A stretch of 64,000 nt of DNA. It comes from Actinomycetota bacterium. Its GTDB lineage: Bacteria; Actinomycetota; Thermoleophilia; Solirubrobacterales; Solirubrobacteraceae. The notes below the pieces were generated by a model. It was given only the letters and a program-made list of their open reading frames with translations, made no database searches and had not been told where the DNA came from. The position numbers and the translations under genes were made by a program. Numbering within the stretch: the first letter of the stretch is position 1; every line of letters begins with the position of its first letter. This document shows, piece by piece, positions 34,938 through 43,000 of this stretch. The DNA lies in assembly GCA_009699245.1 (NCBI GenBank), contig WLOQ01000010.1, positions 34,941 to 98,940 of the forward strand, in the 5' to 3' direction.

Positions 34938-36209
34938 GTGACCGCACTCGGGCTCCTCGGCGTCCTCCTCCTCATCCTGGCGAACGCCTTCTTCGTGACC
35001 GCGGAGTACGCCCTCGTCACGGCGCCGCGCCTGCGGCTCCAGGCCCTCGCCGACGACGGCCGCGCAGGCGCCGTGCTCGCGCTGCGCCTCATGGATGAGC
35101 CCGTGCGCCTCATCGGGACCGTGCAGGTCGGCATCACCGCCTTGGGCATCGGGCTCGGCGCGCTCGGCGAGCCGGTCTTCCGCGAGATCCTGGACCCGGT
35201 GTTCGCGACCGCCGTCGCCTTCGCGCTCGCGTTCCTCATCGTGACCTTCCTCGGGGTCGTGCTCGGCGAACTCGTCCCCAAGGCGGTCGCCCTGCACCGC
35301 GCCCCGGCGCTCGCCATGGCCGTCGCCCACCCGATCGCCGCGCTCGAAGTGGCGCTCGCGCCCGTCGTGTGGCTCCTGCGCCACGCCGCCGGGCTCCTGC
35401 TGCGCCTGCTGCGCGTGCCGACCACTCCCGTCGGCGCCGGCGCCCAGAGCGTCGACGAGCTCCGCGGGCTCCTCGCCGAGGCGGAGGAGTCCGGGCTGAT
35501 CGAGGAAGCGGAGGAGGAGATGCTCTACAACGTCTTCGACTTCGCGGAGCAGGAGGCGGCCGACGTGATGGTCGCCTGGTCCGAAGTCGTGACCTTCGAC
35601 GCGTCGCTCACCGCGCGCATGGCGCTCGATGAGGCCCTCCAGGCGCCGCACACCCGCTTCCCGGTCCTGCGCGGATCGCTCGACGACGTCGCCGGCTTCG
35701 TCCACCTGCGCGACCTCGTCGCCGCCGCGCAGACCAGCCCGGACACGCCGATCGAGACCCTCGCGCGTGACCTGCCGGTCGTTCCCGAGACGAAGGACGT
35801 CGGAGCGCTGCTGCAGGAGATGCGCAAGGCCGGCGCTCCGATGGCGCTCGTCGTCAACGAGTACGGCTCGACGCTCGGCATCGTCACGCTCACCGACCTC
35901 GTCGAGGAGATCGTCGGCGAGATCGAGGAGGAGTTCGGCCTCCCGGACGAGACCGTCCAGGAGCTTCCCGACGGTCGCCTGCTCGTGTCGGGAACCCACA
36001 CCTCCGACGACTTCAACGAGCGCTTCGAGACCGACCTGCCGACCGAGGACTACCGCACGCTCGGCGGGCTCGTCTTCGGGCGCCTCGGGCGCGCCCCCCG
36101 GCGCGGCGACCGCGTCGAGGTGGCGGGCGTCGGGTTCGAGGTCGAGCAGGTCGAAGGGCCACGGGCCGAGCGACTGCTCGTGACCCTGCCCGGCACGCCG
36201 GGCAGCTAG
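34938..36209 (+). CDS. CNNM/CorC-HlyC family membrane protein with CBS domains
   Basis: A 423-residue protein of the hemolysin-family/CNNM group. Three to four N-terminal membrane helices (LLGVLLLILANAFFVTAEYA) carry the FVTAEYALV motif of the DUF21 domain. A CBS pair follows from about residue 200 (TRFPVLRG, ALVVNEYGSTLGIVTLTDLVE). A CorC_HlyC domain ends the protein (LPDGRLLVSG...). Related proteins export magnesium or sodium. It is followed after 9 bases by the S4 gene. Confidence 0.92.
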   Translation: MTALGLLGVLLLILANAFFVTAEYALVTAPRLRLQALADDGRAGAVLALRLMDEPVRLIGTVQVGITALGIGLGALGEPVFREILDPVFATAVAFALAFLIVTFLGVVLGELVPKAVALHRAPALAMAVAHPIAALEVALAPVVWLLRHAAGLLLRLLRVPTTPVGAGAQSVDELRGLLAEAEESGLIEEAEEEMLYNVFDFAEQEAADVMVAWSEVVTFDASLTARMALDEALQAPHTRFPVLRGSLDDVAGFVHLRDLVAAAQTSPDTPIETLARDLPVVPETKDVGALLQEMRKAGAPMALVVNEYGSTLGIVTLTDLVEEIVGEIEEEFGLPDETVQELPDGRLLVSGTHTSDDFNERFETDLPTEDYRTLGGLVFGRLGRAPRRGDRVEVAGVGFEVEQVEGPRAERLLVTLPGTPGS

Positions 36210-36212
36210 GCT
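36207..36212 (+). promoter_or_regulatory. Possible -10 of the S4-domain gene
   Basis: TAGGCT lies 6 bases before the ATG at 36219. Because its TAG is the stop codon of the CNNM/HlyC gene the match may be fortuitous. Confidence 0.3.
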
Positions 36213-36218
36213 CGACTG

Positions 36219-36437
36219 ATGCCCGTCGACGTCCCCATCCGCGGCGAGATGATCCGTCTCGGCCAGCTCCTGAAGCTCGCCGACATCGCCGATGGCGGCG
36301 GTGACGTCAAGCTCATCCTCGGCGGCGGGGCCGTGTTCGTCAACGGCGAGCCTGAGAATCGCCGCGGGCGCCAGCTGCGCAGCGGCGACATCGTGCTCGT
36401 GGGCGGCACCGAGCTGCGCGTCGTCCCCGACGCCTGA
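36219..36437 (+). CDS. S4-domain RNA-binding protein (YbcJ type)
   Basis: A 72-residue single-domain protein. IRLGQLLKLADIADGGGDVKLIL and then VFVNGEPENRRGRQLRSGD is the standard S4 alpha-L RNA-binding fold of the YbcJ/YaaA type. It probably binds structured RNA, maybe rRNA. TAGGCT, which includes the stop of the gene before, lies 6 bases before the ATG; coupling to the upstream gene is equally possible. Confidence 0.88.
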   Translation: MPVDVPIRGEMIRLGQLLKLADIADGGGDVKLILGGGAVFVNGEPENRRGRQLRSGDIVLVGGTELRVVPDA

Positions 36438-36455
36438 GCACCCGCTGACCGGCCG

Positions 36456-37511
36456 CTACTGCGCGAGCTGCATCGGCGGCGCAACGCTCGCCAGCGTGGG
36501 CTCGACGCGATTGCGACCCGCCCCCTTGGCGATGTAGAGCCGCGCGTCGGCGCGATCGAAGACACGCGCGTAGAGGAGCTCCTCGCCCTGTGCTGCCGCG
36601 ACACCTGCGGAGACGGTGAGGTTGACGCCGGCGGGGCATGCCTCCGCGACGCGGCGGCGGATGTGATCTGCGTGGCGGATCGCCGCCGCCTCGTCCATGC
36701 CCGGAAGCAGCATGAGGAACTCCTCGCCGCCGAGGCGGTAGGCGGGCTCGAACGAGCGCAGCGAGGTGCGGATGACGGCGGCGACCTCGCGCAGCACGAC
36801 ATCGCCGACCGCGTGCCCGAGCTCGTCGTTCACGCGCTTGAAATGGTCGATGTCGATGATCACGAGCGCCACCGGCTCGTGGGCGACCATCGCCTGCTGA
36901 CGCAGCTCCTCGAAGCGCTGGGCGAGCGTCGAGCGGTTCAGCAGGCCGGTGAGCGGGTCGAGCACCGAGGTCCGCCGCGAGCGCAGGTCCGCGGTCATGA
37001 GCTCCCAGACGTACGCGCCGACCGCGATCACGAGCACCGCAGTGGCGGCCACCACCTGCTCGGCGTCAGGCTTGTTGTCGGCCGTCGTGCCGACGATGAC
37101 CGCGATCGCGATGATCGCCGCGTCGAGAGTGACGAGAAAGCCGTTGGCCCCGAAGACCGTGGTGGCGGCGACGACCGGCAGCACGAGCCACGGGAGCGCG
37201 AGACTCGTCGCCCCGCCGGTCAGGGCAGCGAGACCGCCCAGGGCGATGACCGACAGCAACGTGAGCGTGAGCAGCCAGTTCTCCGGCCGCTCACTGCGGG
37301 TCATGGCGCGATTGACGACCGGAACGCAGAGCGCGAACGCGGCGAAGACGCCGAGCGGGCGCCAACCCCACTTGAGCGCGAGGACCCCCGTGCCCCCGCC
37401 GACGGCCAGGAGGACGAGCGAGCGGACGTGCCGCGTCCGGCGCTCCATGTCGACCATGCGCGCGCGGTGTTCTGCCGTGGGGGCGAGCCACGTTCCTCCT
37501 CGTTCGTCCAT
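36456..37511 (-). CDS. Membrane diguanylate cyclase (GGDEF), second copy
   Basis: A 351-residue protein with about six membrane helices (residues about 30-165) and a C-terminal GGDEF domain starting at DPLTGLLNRSTLAQRF. The active site is RLGGEEF and should be functional. The opening GGTWLAPTAEHRARMVDMER mirrors the protein at 29397-30503, so the pair arose by duplication. The membrane part may sense a signal at the envelope. No SD or clear -10 is seen at the ATG. Confidence 0.88.
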   Translation of the reverse strand: MDERGGTWLAPTAEHRARMVDMERRTRHVRSLVLLAVGGGTGVLALKWGWRPLGVFAAFALCVPVVNRAMTRSERPENWLLTLTLLSVIALGGLAALTGGATSLALPWLVLPVVAATTVFGANGFLVTLDAAIIAIAVIVGTTADNKPDAEQVVAATAVLVIAVGAYVWELMTADLRSRRTSVLDPLTGLLNRSTLAQRFEELRQQAMVAHEPVALVIIDIDHFKRVNDELGHAVGDVVLREVAAVIRTSLRSFEPAYRLGGEEFLMLLPGMDEAAAIRHADHIRRRVAEACPAGVNLTVSAGVAAAQGEELLYARVFDRADARLYIAKGAGRNRVEPTLASVAPPMQLAQ

Positions 37512-37558
37512 CTCGCGTTCTCATCGGCCAGATCGGCCGATGGCTTGACCCTCAGGCC

Positions 37559-37564
37559 TATGCT
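37559..37564 (+). promoter_or_regulatory. Candidate -10 of the EgtD-like gene
   Basis: TATGCT lies 6 bases before the GTG at 37571; there is no SD. Confidence 0.45.
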
Positions 37565-37570
37565 CCACCC

Positions 37571-38539
37571 GTGACGCAGGGGCCTTTTCTGAATGTCGCG
37601 GTCCACGCGAGCGTGCATCCCGCAGCGCTCGCCGCGGAGCTGCGCGATGGCGTCGCCTCAGGCACCGTTGCAACGCGCCAGCTCTACATCAGCGTCCGTC
37701 AGGCGCGTCTCTGGCGCGCCATCGCCGCCGCGTTCTCTCCGGCGCGCGACGACGGCGACGGGGGACGCGCATACGAGCGCGTCAACGTGCACGCGGCCAC
37801 CTTGCTGGCCGGCGAGCCGGTCCATGTCATCGGCCTCGGGTGCGGTGATGGCGCAAAGGAGCGCCGCCTGCTCGACTCACTGACGCAGCATGGCCCGCTC
37901 ACCGCCACGCCGGTCGACGTGAGCCTGCCGCTCGTGCTCACGGCCGCCGACCTCCTCGGGGCGAGCGCGCAGCTCGGCCGCCCCGTCGTGTGCGACCTCG
38001 GCCTGGCCGCGTCGGACCTCCCCACGATGGTGGAATCCGCCGGCGGGCGGCGGATCGTGACGCTCTACGGGATCCTCCCGGGGCTCGATGCGGCGCCGGC
38101 GCTCGCGGCTGCCGGCGCGCTGCTGCGCCCGGGCGACCTGCTCGCCGTCAGCGCCAACCTGCTGCCCCCGGACACCGGGGCGCTCGAGCGCGTGACGGCG
38201 CAGTACGACAACGCTCCCACGCGCCGCTGGCTCGGCGCGCTGCTCGACGAGGCCGGGATCGATGCGGCGCGCTGCGCGCTGCGGATCGAGGCGCTCGAGG
38301 ACCCGGGAGCGGGAGCGTATGCCGGCGTCGGGGCGTGGCTCGACCCGCTGGAGCCCTTCACCGCGGAGCTCGAGGCGGGTCCCGTCGACCTGCATCCCGA
38401 CTGCCCGGTCCGCGTCCTGCGCTCCGCGCGGCACACGCCCACGGGGCTTGCCGCGATCGTCGAAGCCACCGGCCTGCATGTCCTCGCCGTGGAGGTCTCA
38501 CCCTCCGGCGAGGAGGGCGTCCTGCTCGCGATCCGCTAG
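37571..38539 (+). CDS. EgtD-like SAM-dependent methyltransferase
   Basis: A 322-residue protein that resembles the histidine-specific methyltransferase family (EgtD, DUF2260-type). Seen features: a SAM-binding loop HVIGLGCGDGAKERRLLDSL, an acidic PVDVSLPLVLTAADLL strand, TLYGILPGL where EgtD has its glycine/asparagine loop, and AQYDNAPTRRWLGALL. EgtD trimethylates histidine in ergothioneine synthesis, but no egtB, egtC or egtE is near, so another substrate is quite possible. Its stop overlaps that of the next, opposing gene on the bases CTAG. Confidence 0.6.
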   Translation: MTQGPFLNVAVHASVHPAALAAELRDGVASGTVATRQLYISVRQARLWRAIAAAFSPARDDGDGGRAYERVNVHAATLLAGEPVHVIGLGCGDGAKERRLLDSLTQHGPLTATPVDVSLPLVLTAADLLGASAQLGRPVVCDLGLAASDLPTMVESAGGRRIVTLYGILPGLDAAPALAAAGALLRPGDLLAVSANLLPPDTGALERVTAQYDNAPTRRWLGALLDEAGIDAARCALRIEALEDPGAGAYAGVGAWLDPLEPFTAELEAGPVDLHPDCPVRVLRSARHTPTGLAAIVEATGLHVLAVEVSPSGEEGVLLAIR

Positions 38540-39435
38540 CGACCTGGGGCGATCGCCTCGAGCGTGTCGAGGATCGCCCGCACACGCGGCACCTCGTGCG
38601 TGCGAAAGAGGCCGGTGCGACCGAGTGCTGCGAGCACGGCGAAGAAGCCCTCCGCGCTGCGCACCTCCTCGCCGAAGAAGTCGAAGGCGTGCGGCAGGGC
38701 ATGGCACACCGGGAAGCCGAGCTCGCGCAGCCGGAACGTGTTGAGAAAGATTCCGGCCTGGTGCCGCACGCGCGTGACCCCGTCCTGCAGATTCGCGTAG
38801 TAGAAGCCGAGGCCGGGGTCGACGAAAAGCCGCTCGACGCCCGCCGCGCGGGCCTGCGCGATTCGCGGCTCAAAGTGCGCGAGCAGCGCCGGCAGCGGAT
38901 CCTCGCCGAGCTGCACCTCCCCCACCTCGCGCACGTTGTCGCCGTCGACGAAGCACAGCACGACCGCGGCGTCGTGGGCGGCGGCCAGCGCGAAGATCTC
39001 CTCGTGGTGCGCCGTCCCCGTGAGGTTGAGGAGCGCCGCGCCGGCGACGAGGCAGGCCTCGACGACCTCCGGCTCGTAGGTCTCAACCGAGACGAGGATC
39101 CCATCTGCGTGGAGCGCCTCGACCACCGGCACGAGCTGCTCGATCTGGCGCCGGACGTCGACCCGCTCCGCATCGAGGATCGTCGATTCCGCGCCGAGGT
39201 CGACGAGGTCCGCGCCCTGGGCGGCGAGCACCCGGCCGCGGCGGATCGCCGCCTCGCGCGAGACGGCGACGCTCTCGCGGTACCACGAATCTCGCGAGAG
39301 GTTGACGACACCCATCACGGCGGGCGCGCGATCGAAGTCGAAGCTGCGTCCTCCGATGTCGAAGCCGGGAACGCTCACGGCGAGCTCGTCGGCGTGAGCG
39401 GTGGCGAGAGCGGCGAGATCGGTCAGCGAGAGCAC
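38536..39435 (-). CDS. Pterin-binding-fold protein related to dihydropteroate synthase, atypical
   Basis: A 299-residue TIM barrel of the dihydropteroate synthase family. APAVMGVVNLSRDSWYRES sits where FolP has its MG(I/V)NxTPDSFSDGG loop; GADLVDLGAESTILD, LVSVETYEPEV, FVDPGLGFY and LFRTHEVPRVR align with the pterin and phosphate sites. The Ser-Arg-Lys segment that binds p-aminobenzoate in FolP is not seen (CHALPHAFDFFG stands there). It is therefore unlikely to be an ordinary folate enzyme. The GTG at 39435 has TACGAT 7 bases upstream and no SD. Confidence 0.7.
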   Translation of the reverse strand: MLSLTDLAALATAHADELAVSVPGFDIGGRSFDFDRAPAVMGVVNLSRDSWYRESVAVSREAAIRRGRVLAAQGADLVDLGAESTILDAERVDVRRQIEQLVPVVEALHADGILVSVETYEPEVVEACLVAGAALLNLTGTAHHEEIFALAAAHDAAVVLCFVDGDNVREVGEVQLGEDPLPALLAHFEPRIAQARAAGVERLFVDPGLGFYYANLQDGVTRVRHQAGIFLNTFRLRELGFPVCHALPHAFDFFGEEVRSAEGFFAVLAALGRTGLFRTHEVPRVRAILDTLEAIAPGR

Positions 39436-39442
39436 GCAGCGG

Positions 39443-39448
39443 ATCGTA
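39443..39448 (-). promoter_or_regulatory. Candidate -10 of the pterin-binding-fold gene
   Basis: TACGAT on the minus strand, 7 bases before the GTG at 39435; no SD. Confidence 0.5.
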
Positions 39449-39522
39449 TCCCTCGCACTGCATGAGTCCTTGCGGGCAGGCCCGCGTGCGAGGAGCCTCC
39501 GCGCGCGTGGAAGAGCGCCCTG

Positions 39523-42114
39523 ATGCCCACGCTCGGACGGACCCTGCGCACCCTCGCCGCCGCCGCACTCGCGGTCAGCATGCTGCTCGTCATGTCGGCG
39601 AGCGCCGGCGCCACGACACAGACCGTCACGACGATGGCGGGCGATGCGAGCCCCGGGTCGCTGCGGGCCACGGTCAGCGCTGCGAGCGCGGGCGACGTCA
39701 TCGCCTTCGATCCGGCGCTGAGTGGGCGGATTCGCCTCGACGGCGGAACGCCGATCGTCGTCGACAAGACGCTCACGATCACCGGCCCCGGGGCCGACAC
39801 GCTCGCCATCGACGGCCGCGGAACGACCCAGATCTTCAGCGTCACGAGCGACGCCGACCTGACGCTCGCCACCCTCACGCTGCGTGGCGGCGCGAGCTCG
39901 ACGACCGGCGCCGCCGTGGGCAACGCCGGAACCGGAACCGTCACGCTCACGAGCGTCACCGTCACCCTCAACCGCAGCAGCGGACTCGATGCCGCGGCGG
40001 TCGTGAGCTCGGCGGCGGGCGGAACGCTGACGATCATCGGCTCGACCTTCAGCGCGAACTCCAACGACTCGGGTGCGCCTGCCGTCAGCAGCGCCGGCCG
40101 GCTCTCGATCACCGCGACCCTCTTCCAGGGCAACCAGGGCGGCGTGCACAGCTCCGCGGTGGCGACGACGGCAGCGACCAGCCCGGTCAGCATCGTGGCG
40201 ACGCAGTTCGCCGCCAACCACGGCGGCGGCTCGGGTGTCGCCGCGCTCTACATCAACGGCGCCGCGCCCGTCTCGGTCTCGCAGTCGGGCTTCATCGGCA
40301 ACGGCAACGATGACCAGGGCGCCGCGCTGCTCGTCGACGGCCTCGACGCACCGGCGCTCACGATCGACGACACCTACATCGCTGGCAACCACGGCGGCCG
40401 CGGCGTCGTCGCGATCGAGGCGCCCGCGACGGTGTCGATCACCGACTCGATCATCAGCTTCAACGGCAGCTCAACCGCCGGCGGTGGCGGCATCCTCATC
40501 ACCTCCGCGACCTCGGTCACGATCGAGCGCACGACAATCAGCGGCAACGTCAGCGGCAAGGGCGCGGCCGTCTTCCAGAGCTCGGGAACCCCGCTCGTGA
40601 TCAAGGACTCGACGATCTCGGGCAACACCGCGCTGACCGGCGGCGGCGGGCTCTTCCTGACGAACGGCGGCTCGGCCACGATCACGAACAGCACATTCTC
40701 CGGCAACGTCGACGGAAGTTGGGGCGGCGCGATCACGAGCTTCGGGACGTCCGTGACGATCACGAGCTCGACGATCGCCTCGAACACCGGCTACTTCGCG
40801 GGCGGGATCGTCGTCGACGGCGACGTCACGCTGCGCAACTCGATCGTCGCCGACAACATCGGCGGAGCCACTGCGGACATCGCGTGCGTCGCGACGGCGA
40901 CGCTGACCGACACGAACCTCATCGGCAGCGACGGCGCGATCTGCACCTTTGACGACTCGAGCAAGCTCATCAGCAATGTGGACGCGAAGCTCGGTCCGCT
41001 GCGCCGCAACAACCTCGGGACGCTGTCGCAGCTCGAGACACATGCCCTGCTCCCAGGCAGCCCGGCGATCGATGCGGCGACCGGCACGGCCAGCCCGGCG
41101 GCCGACGCCCGCGGCGTCGCGCGCCCGCAGGGTGGCGCCCCCGACCTCGGCGCGCTTGAGGTCCGCCCCGCCCGGCTGGCGCTGTCGATGACCGCACCCG
41201 CCGCAGCCGCCGTCACCGGCGCGCTTGAGTACCTGCTCACCGCCGAGAACCAGGGCGACGTGGCCACGACTGACGCGACGATCACCGACACGCTGCCCAC
41301 GCTTGTGACGTTCGCCTCCGCCGACCCCGGATGCGCCCAGGTCTCGGGAACGGTCACCTGCGCGCTCGGGCCGCTCAGCGCCAACGGGTCCACGCAGCGC
41401 ACGATCGCGGCGACCGCCGCCGGCGCCGGCACGGCCGTCAACAGCGCCGTGCTCGCCGCAGCGCCCCTGGCTGCCGCGACGGCCGAGGCATCCACCTTGA
41501 TCTCCGGCCCTGACCTGGTTGGGCCGATGTCCGTGCCGGACGTGCGTCTCGATGTGACCGTGACCGGTACGGGGTCAGGTTCCGGCAGCGTGACCTCGCT
41601 CCCGGGCGGCATCGCCTGCGGCACGGACTGCGCCGAGGAGTACCCCCAGGGCTCCCTCATCGTCCTGCGCGCGAAGCCCGCCCCCGGCAGCGCCGTCGCC
41701 TCCTGGAGCGGCTGCACGCCCGTCCCGCGCGAGCGGACGTGGTGCTCGGTGGAGCTCGCACGTGCAGCCTCCGTGCGCGCGACCTTCGCACCGGCGCGCA
41801 CCGTGCGCGCGGCGATCGGCGCGCGCGTCATCGTCGTCGGCACGCGCAGCACGACGCTCCCGATCCGCTCCTCCGCCCGTGGCACGGTGCGGCTGACGCT
41901 GCGGCCGTGCCGCGATGCGACCTGCGCCTCCTCGAGCTGGGGGCGCGCGGTCACCCGCCGGGTCTCCGCTGGCCCCTCGGGGCTGCGGATCGCGACGCGC
42001 ACGCTGCGCGTCGGCCGCTATCGCACCACGGTGGTCGTGACCGCGGGCGGCGTGCGCAGCGCCCCGGCGAGCTCGACACTCACCGTGCTGCCGCGCCCGC
42101 GCTTCGCCGGCTAG
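39523..42114 (+). CDS. Secreted right-handed beta-helix protein with DUF11 and Ig-like C terminus
   Basis: An 863-residue exported protein. A signal peptide (LAAAALAVSMLLVMSASAGA) is followed by a long beta-helix of parallel-repeat type (about residues 30-500; rungs such as TITNSTFSGNVDG and TISGNTALTGG). Then come a choice-of-anchor-like ALLPGSPAIDAA segment, a DUF11 module (VTGALEYLLTAENQGDVAT, about 560-650), an InlB-B-like repeat (GSGSVTSLPGGIACGTDC) and a final beta domain. Such proteins bind or cut surface polysaccharides. It lies next to the O-acylation locus and shares the CTAG stop overlap with the SGNH gene. Confidence 0.82.
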   Translation: MPTLGRTLRTLAAAALAVSMLLVMSASAGATTQTVTTMAGDASPGSLRATVSAASAGDVIAFDPALSGRIRLDGGTPIVVDKTLTITGPGADTLAIDGRGTTQIFSVTSDADLTLATLTLRGGASSTTGAAVGNAGTGTVTLTSVTVTLNRSSGLDAAAVVSSAAGGTLTIIGSTFSANSNDSGAPAVSSAGRLSITATLFQGNQGGVHSSAVATTAATSPVSIVATQFAANHGGGSGVAALYINGAAPVSVSQSGFIGNGNDDQGAALLVDGLDAPALTIDDTYIAGNHGGRGVVAIEAPATVSITDSIISFNGSSTAGGGGILITSATSVTIERTTISGNVSGKGAAVFQSSGTPLVIKDSTISGNTALTGGGGLFLTNGGSATITNSTFSGNVDGSWGGAITSFGTSVTITSSTIASNTGYFAGGIVVDGDVTLRNSIVADNIGGATADIACVATATLTDTNLIGSDGAICTFDDSSKLISNVDAKLGPLRRNNLGTLSQLETHALLPGSPAIDAATGTASPAADARGVARPQGGAPDLGALEVRPARLALSMTAPAAAAVTGALEYLLTAENQGDVATTDATITDTLPTLVTFASADPGCAQVSGTVTCALGPLSANGSTQRTIAATAAGAGTAVNSAVLAAAPLAAATAEASTLISGPDLVGPMSVPDVRLDVTVTGTGSGSGSVTSLPGGIACGTDCAEEYPQGSLIVLRAKPAPGSAVASWSGCTPVPRERTWCSVELARAASVRATFAPARTVRAAIGARVIVVGTRSTTLPIRSSARGTVRLTLRPCRDATCASSSWGRAVTRRVSAGPSGLRIATRTLRVGRYRTTVVVTAGGVRSAPASSTLTVLPRPRFAG

Positions 42115-42977
42115 GCCGGGCTGAGACCGACGATGAACTTGCGGTCCCGGCGGGCGACGAGCTGCGACCACGAGCTCCCGGAGACGGTGCGCCAGTCGTA
42201 GCTGCGCCATCCGGCGGCTGGGCGCAGGAGCGGGCGGCGGGCGAGGTCACGAGCGCGGCCACAGGTCATGCGCTCGCCCCCGCGCGCGATGAAGACGCGC
42301 AGCGTCCGTCCGGCGCGGCGCACCGACCCGCAGCTGGGCAGCGCGACGGCACGCGCGGGAACGCGCAGCGTGGCTGCGGGAGCGAAGGCGTAGGGGGCGA
42401 TGGACCGCCGGATGAAGCGGGAGAAGACGCGGGCCCCGCCGGGGGTCACGTGCAAGCCGTCGCCGGCGAAGAGGTTCCCTCGCCCGGCGCTGAACGCGAC
42501 CCAGTCGACGAGCAGCACGCGCTCAGGGCTGCGCGCCGCGGCCCGGCGCATCGCCGCCTGGCTCCCTGCGGCCTGGCGCGGCGTCACCAGCACGAGGATG
42601 CGGCGCGGCCCGAGGATCCCCAGCGTCTGCGTGATCTGCGCGTCGGCGATCGGGCCGTTGGCACCCAGCGCGAGGACCACCACGTGCGGGAGCGTCCCCG
42701 CGGCCTTGCGCCCCGCGACCATCGCCACACCCTCAGAGAACTGCCGGCAGCCCTTCGCGTCGGCGTCGAATCCGAGCGACGCAAGCATCGGCGCCGCGTA
42801 GATCATCGTCGAATCGCCGATGATGTACGGCGGACGCCCGGGCCCCTGATCGCTCTTCGCGGACACGTAGTTCGGACCGCCGCACGCGTGCGCGACGGGC
42901 GCTACGACGGCCGGAAGGAGCGCGGCGGCGGCGAGCACACCCGCGAGGCGGGCGAGGATGGAGAGGCGACCGGGCAC
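42111..42977 (-). CDS. Secreted SGNH-hydrolase-like protein, type A
   Basis: A 288-residue exported protein with a signal peptide (ILARLAGVLAAAALLPAVVA). SGNH blocks are visible: IIGDSTMIYA (block I Ser), LALGANGPI (block III Asn) and DGLHVTPGG (block V Asp/His). Conserved ILGPRRILVLVTP matches the paralogue at 49102-49752. The last 100 residues form an extra Arg-rich domain. It probably transfers or removes acyl groups on an extracellular polymer. The GTG at 42977 has TAGGAT 6 bases upstream and no SD. Confidence 0.78.
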   Translation of the reverse strand: MPGRLSILARLAGVLAAAALLPAVVAPVAHACGGPNYVSAKSDQGPGRPPYIIGDSTMIYAAPMLASLGFDADAKGCRQFSEGVAMVAGRKAAGTLPHVVVLALGANGPIADAQITQTLGILGPRRILVLVTPRQAAGSQAAMRRAAARSPERVLLVDWVAFSAGRGNLFAGDGLHVTPGGARVFSRFIRRSIAPYAFAPAATLRVPARAVALPSCGSVRRAGRTLRVFIARGGERMTCGRARDLARRPLLRPAAGWRSYDWRTVSGSSWSQLVARRDRKFIVGLSPA

Positions 42978-42983
42978 GATCCG

Positions 42984-42989
42984 ATCCTA
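42984..42989 (-). promoter_or_regulatory. Candidate -10 of the type A SGNH gene
   Basis: TAGGAT on the minus strand, 6 bases before the GTG at 42977. Confidence 0.5.
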
Positions 42990-43000
42990 GACCGCGCGGC

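Noticed and set aside
33224..35425. 733-codon open frame on the minus strand across the Tim44-like and CNNM genes
   Set aside because: Overlaps three well-supported genes and has no protein-like features.
37571..38539. Ergothioneine biosynthesis gene cluster
   Set aside because: Only an EgtD-like gene is present; egtA, egtB, egtC and egtE are not nearby, so the pathway is not claimed.
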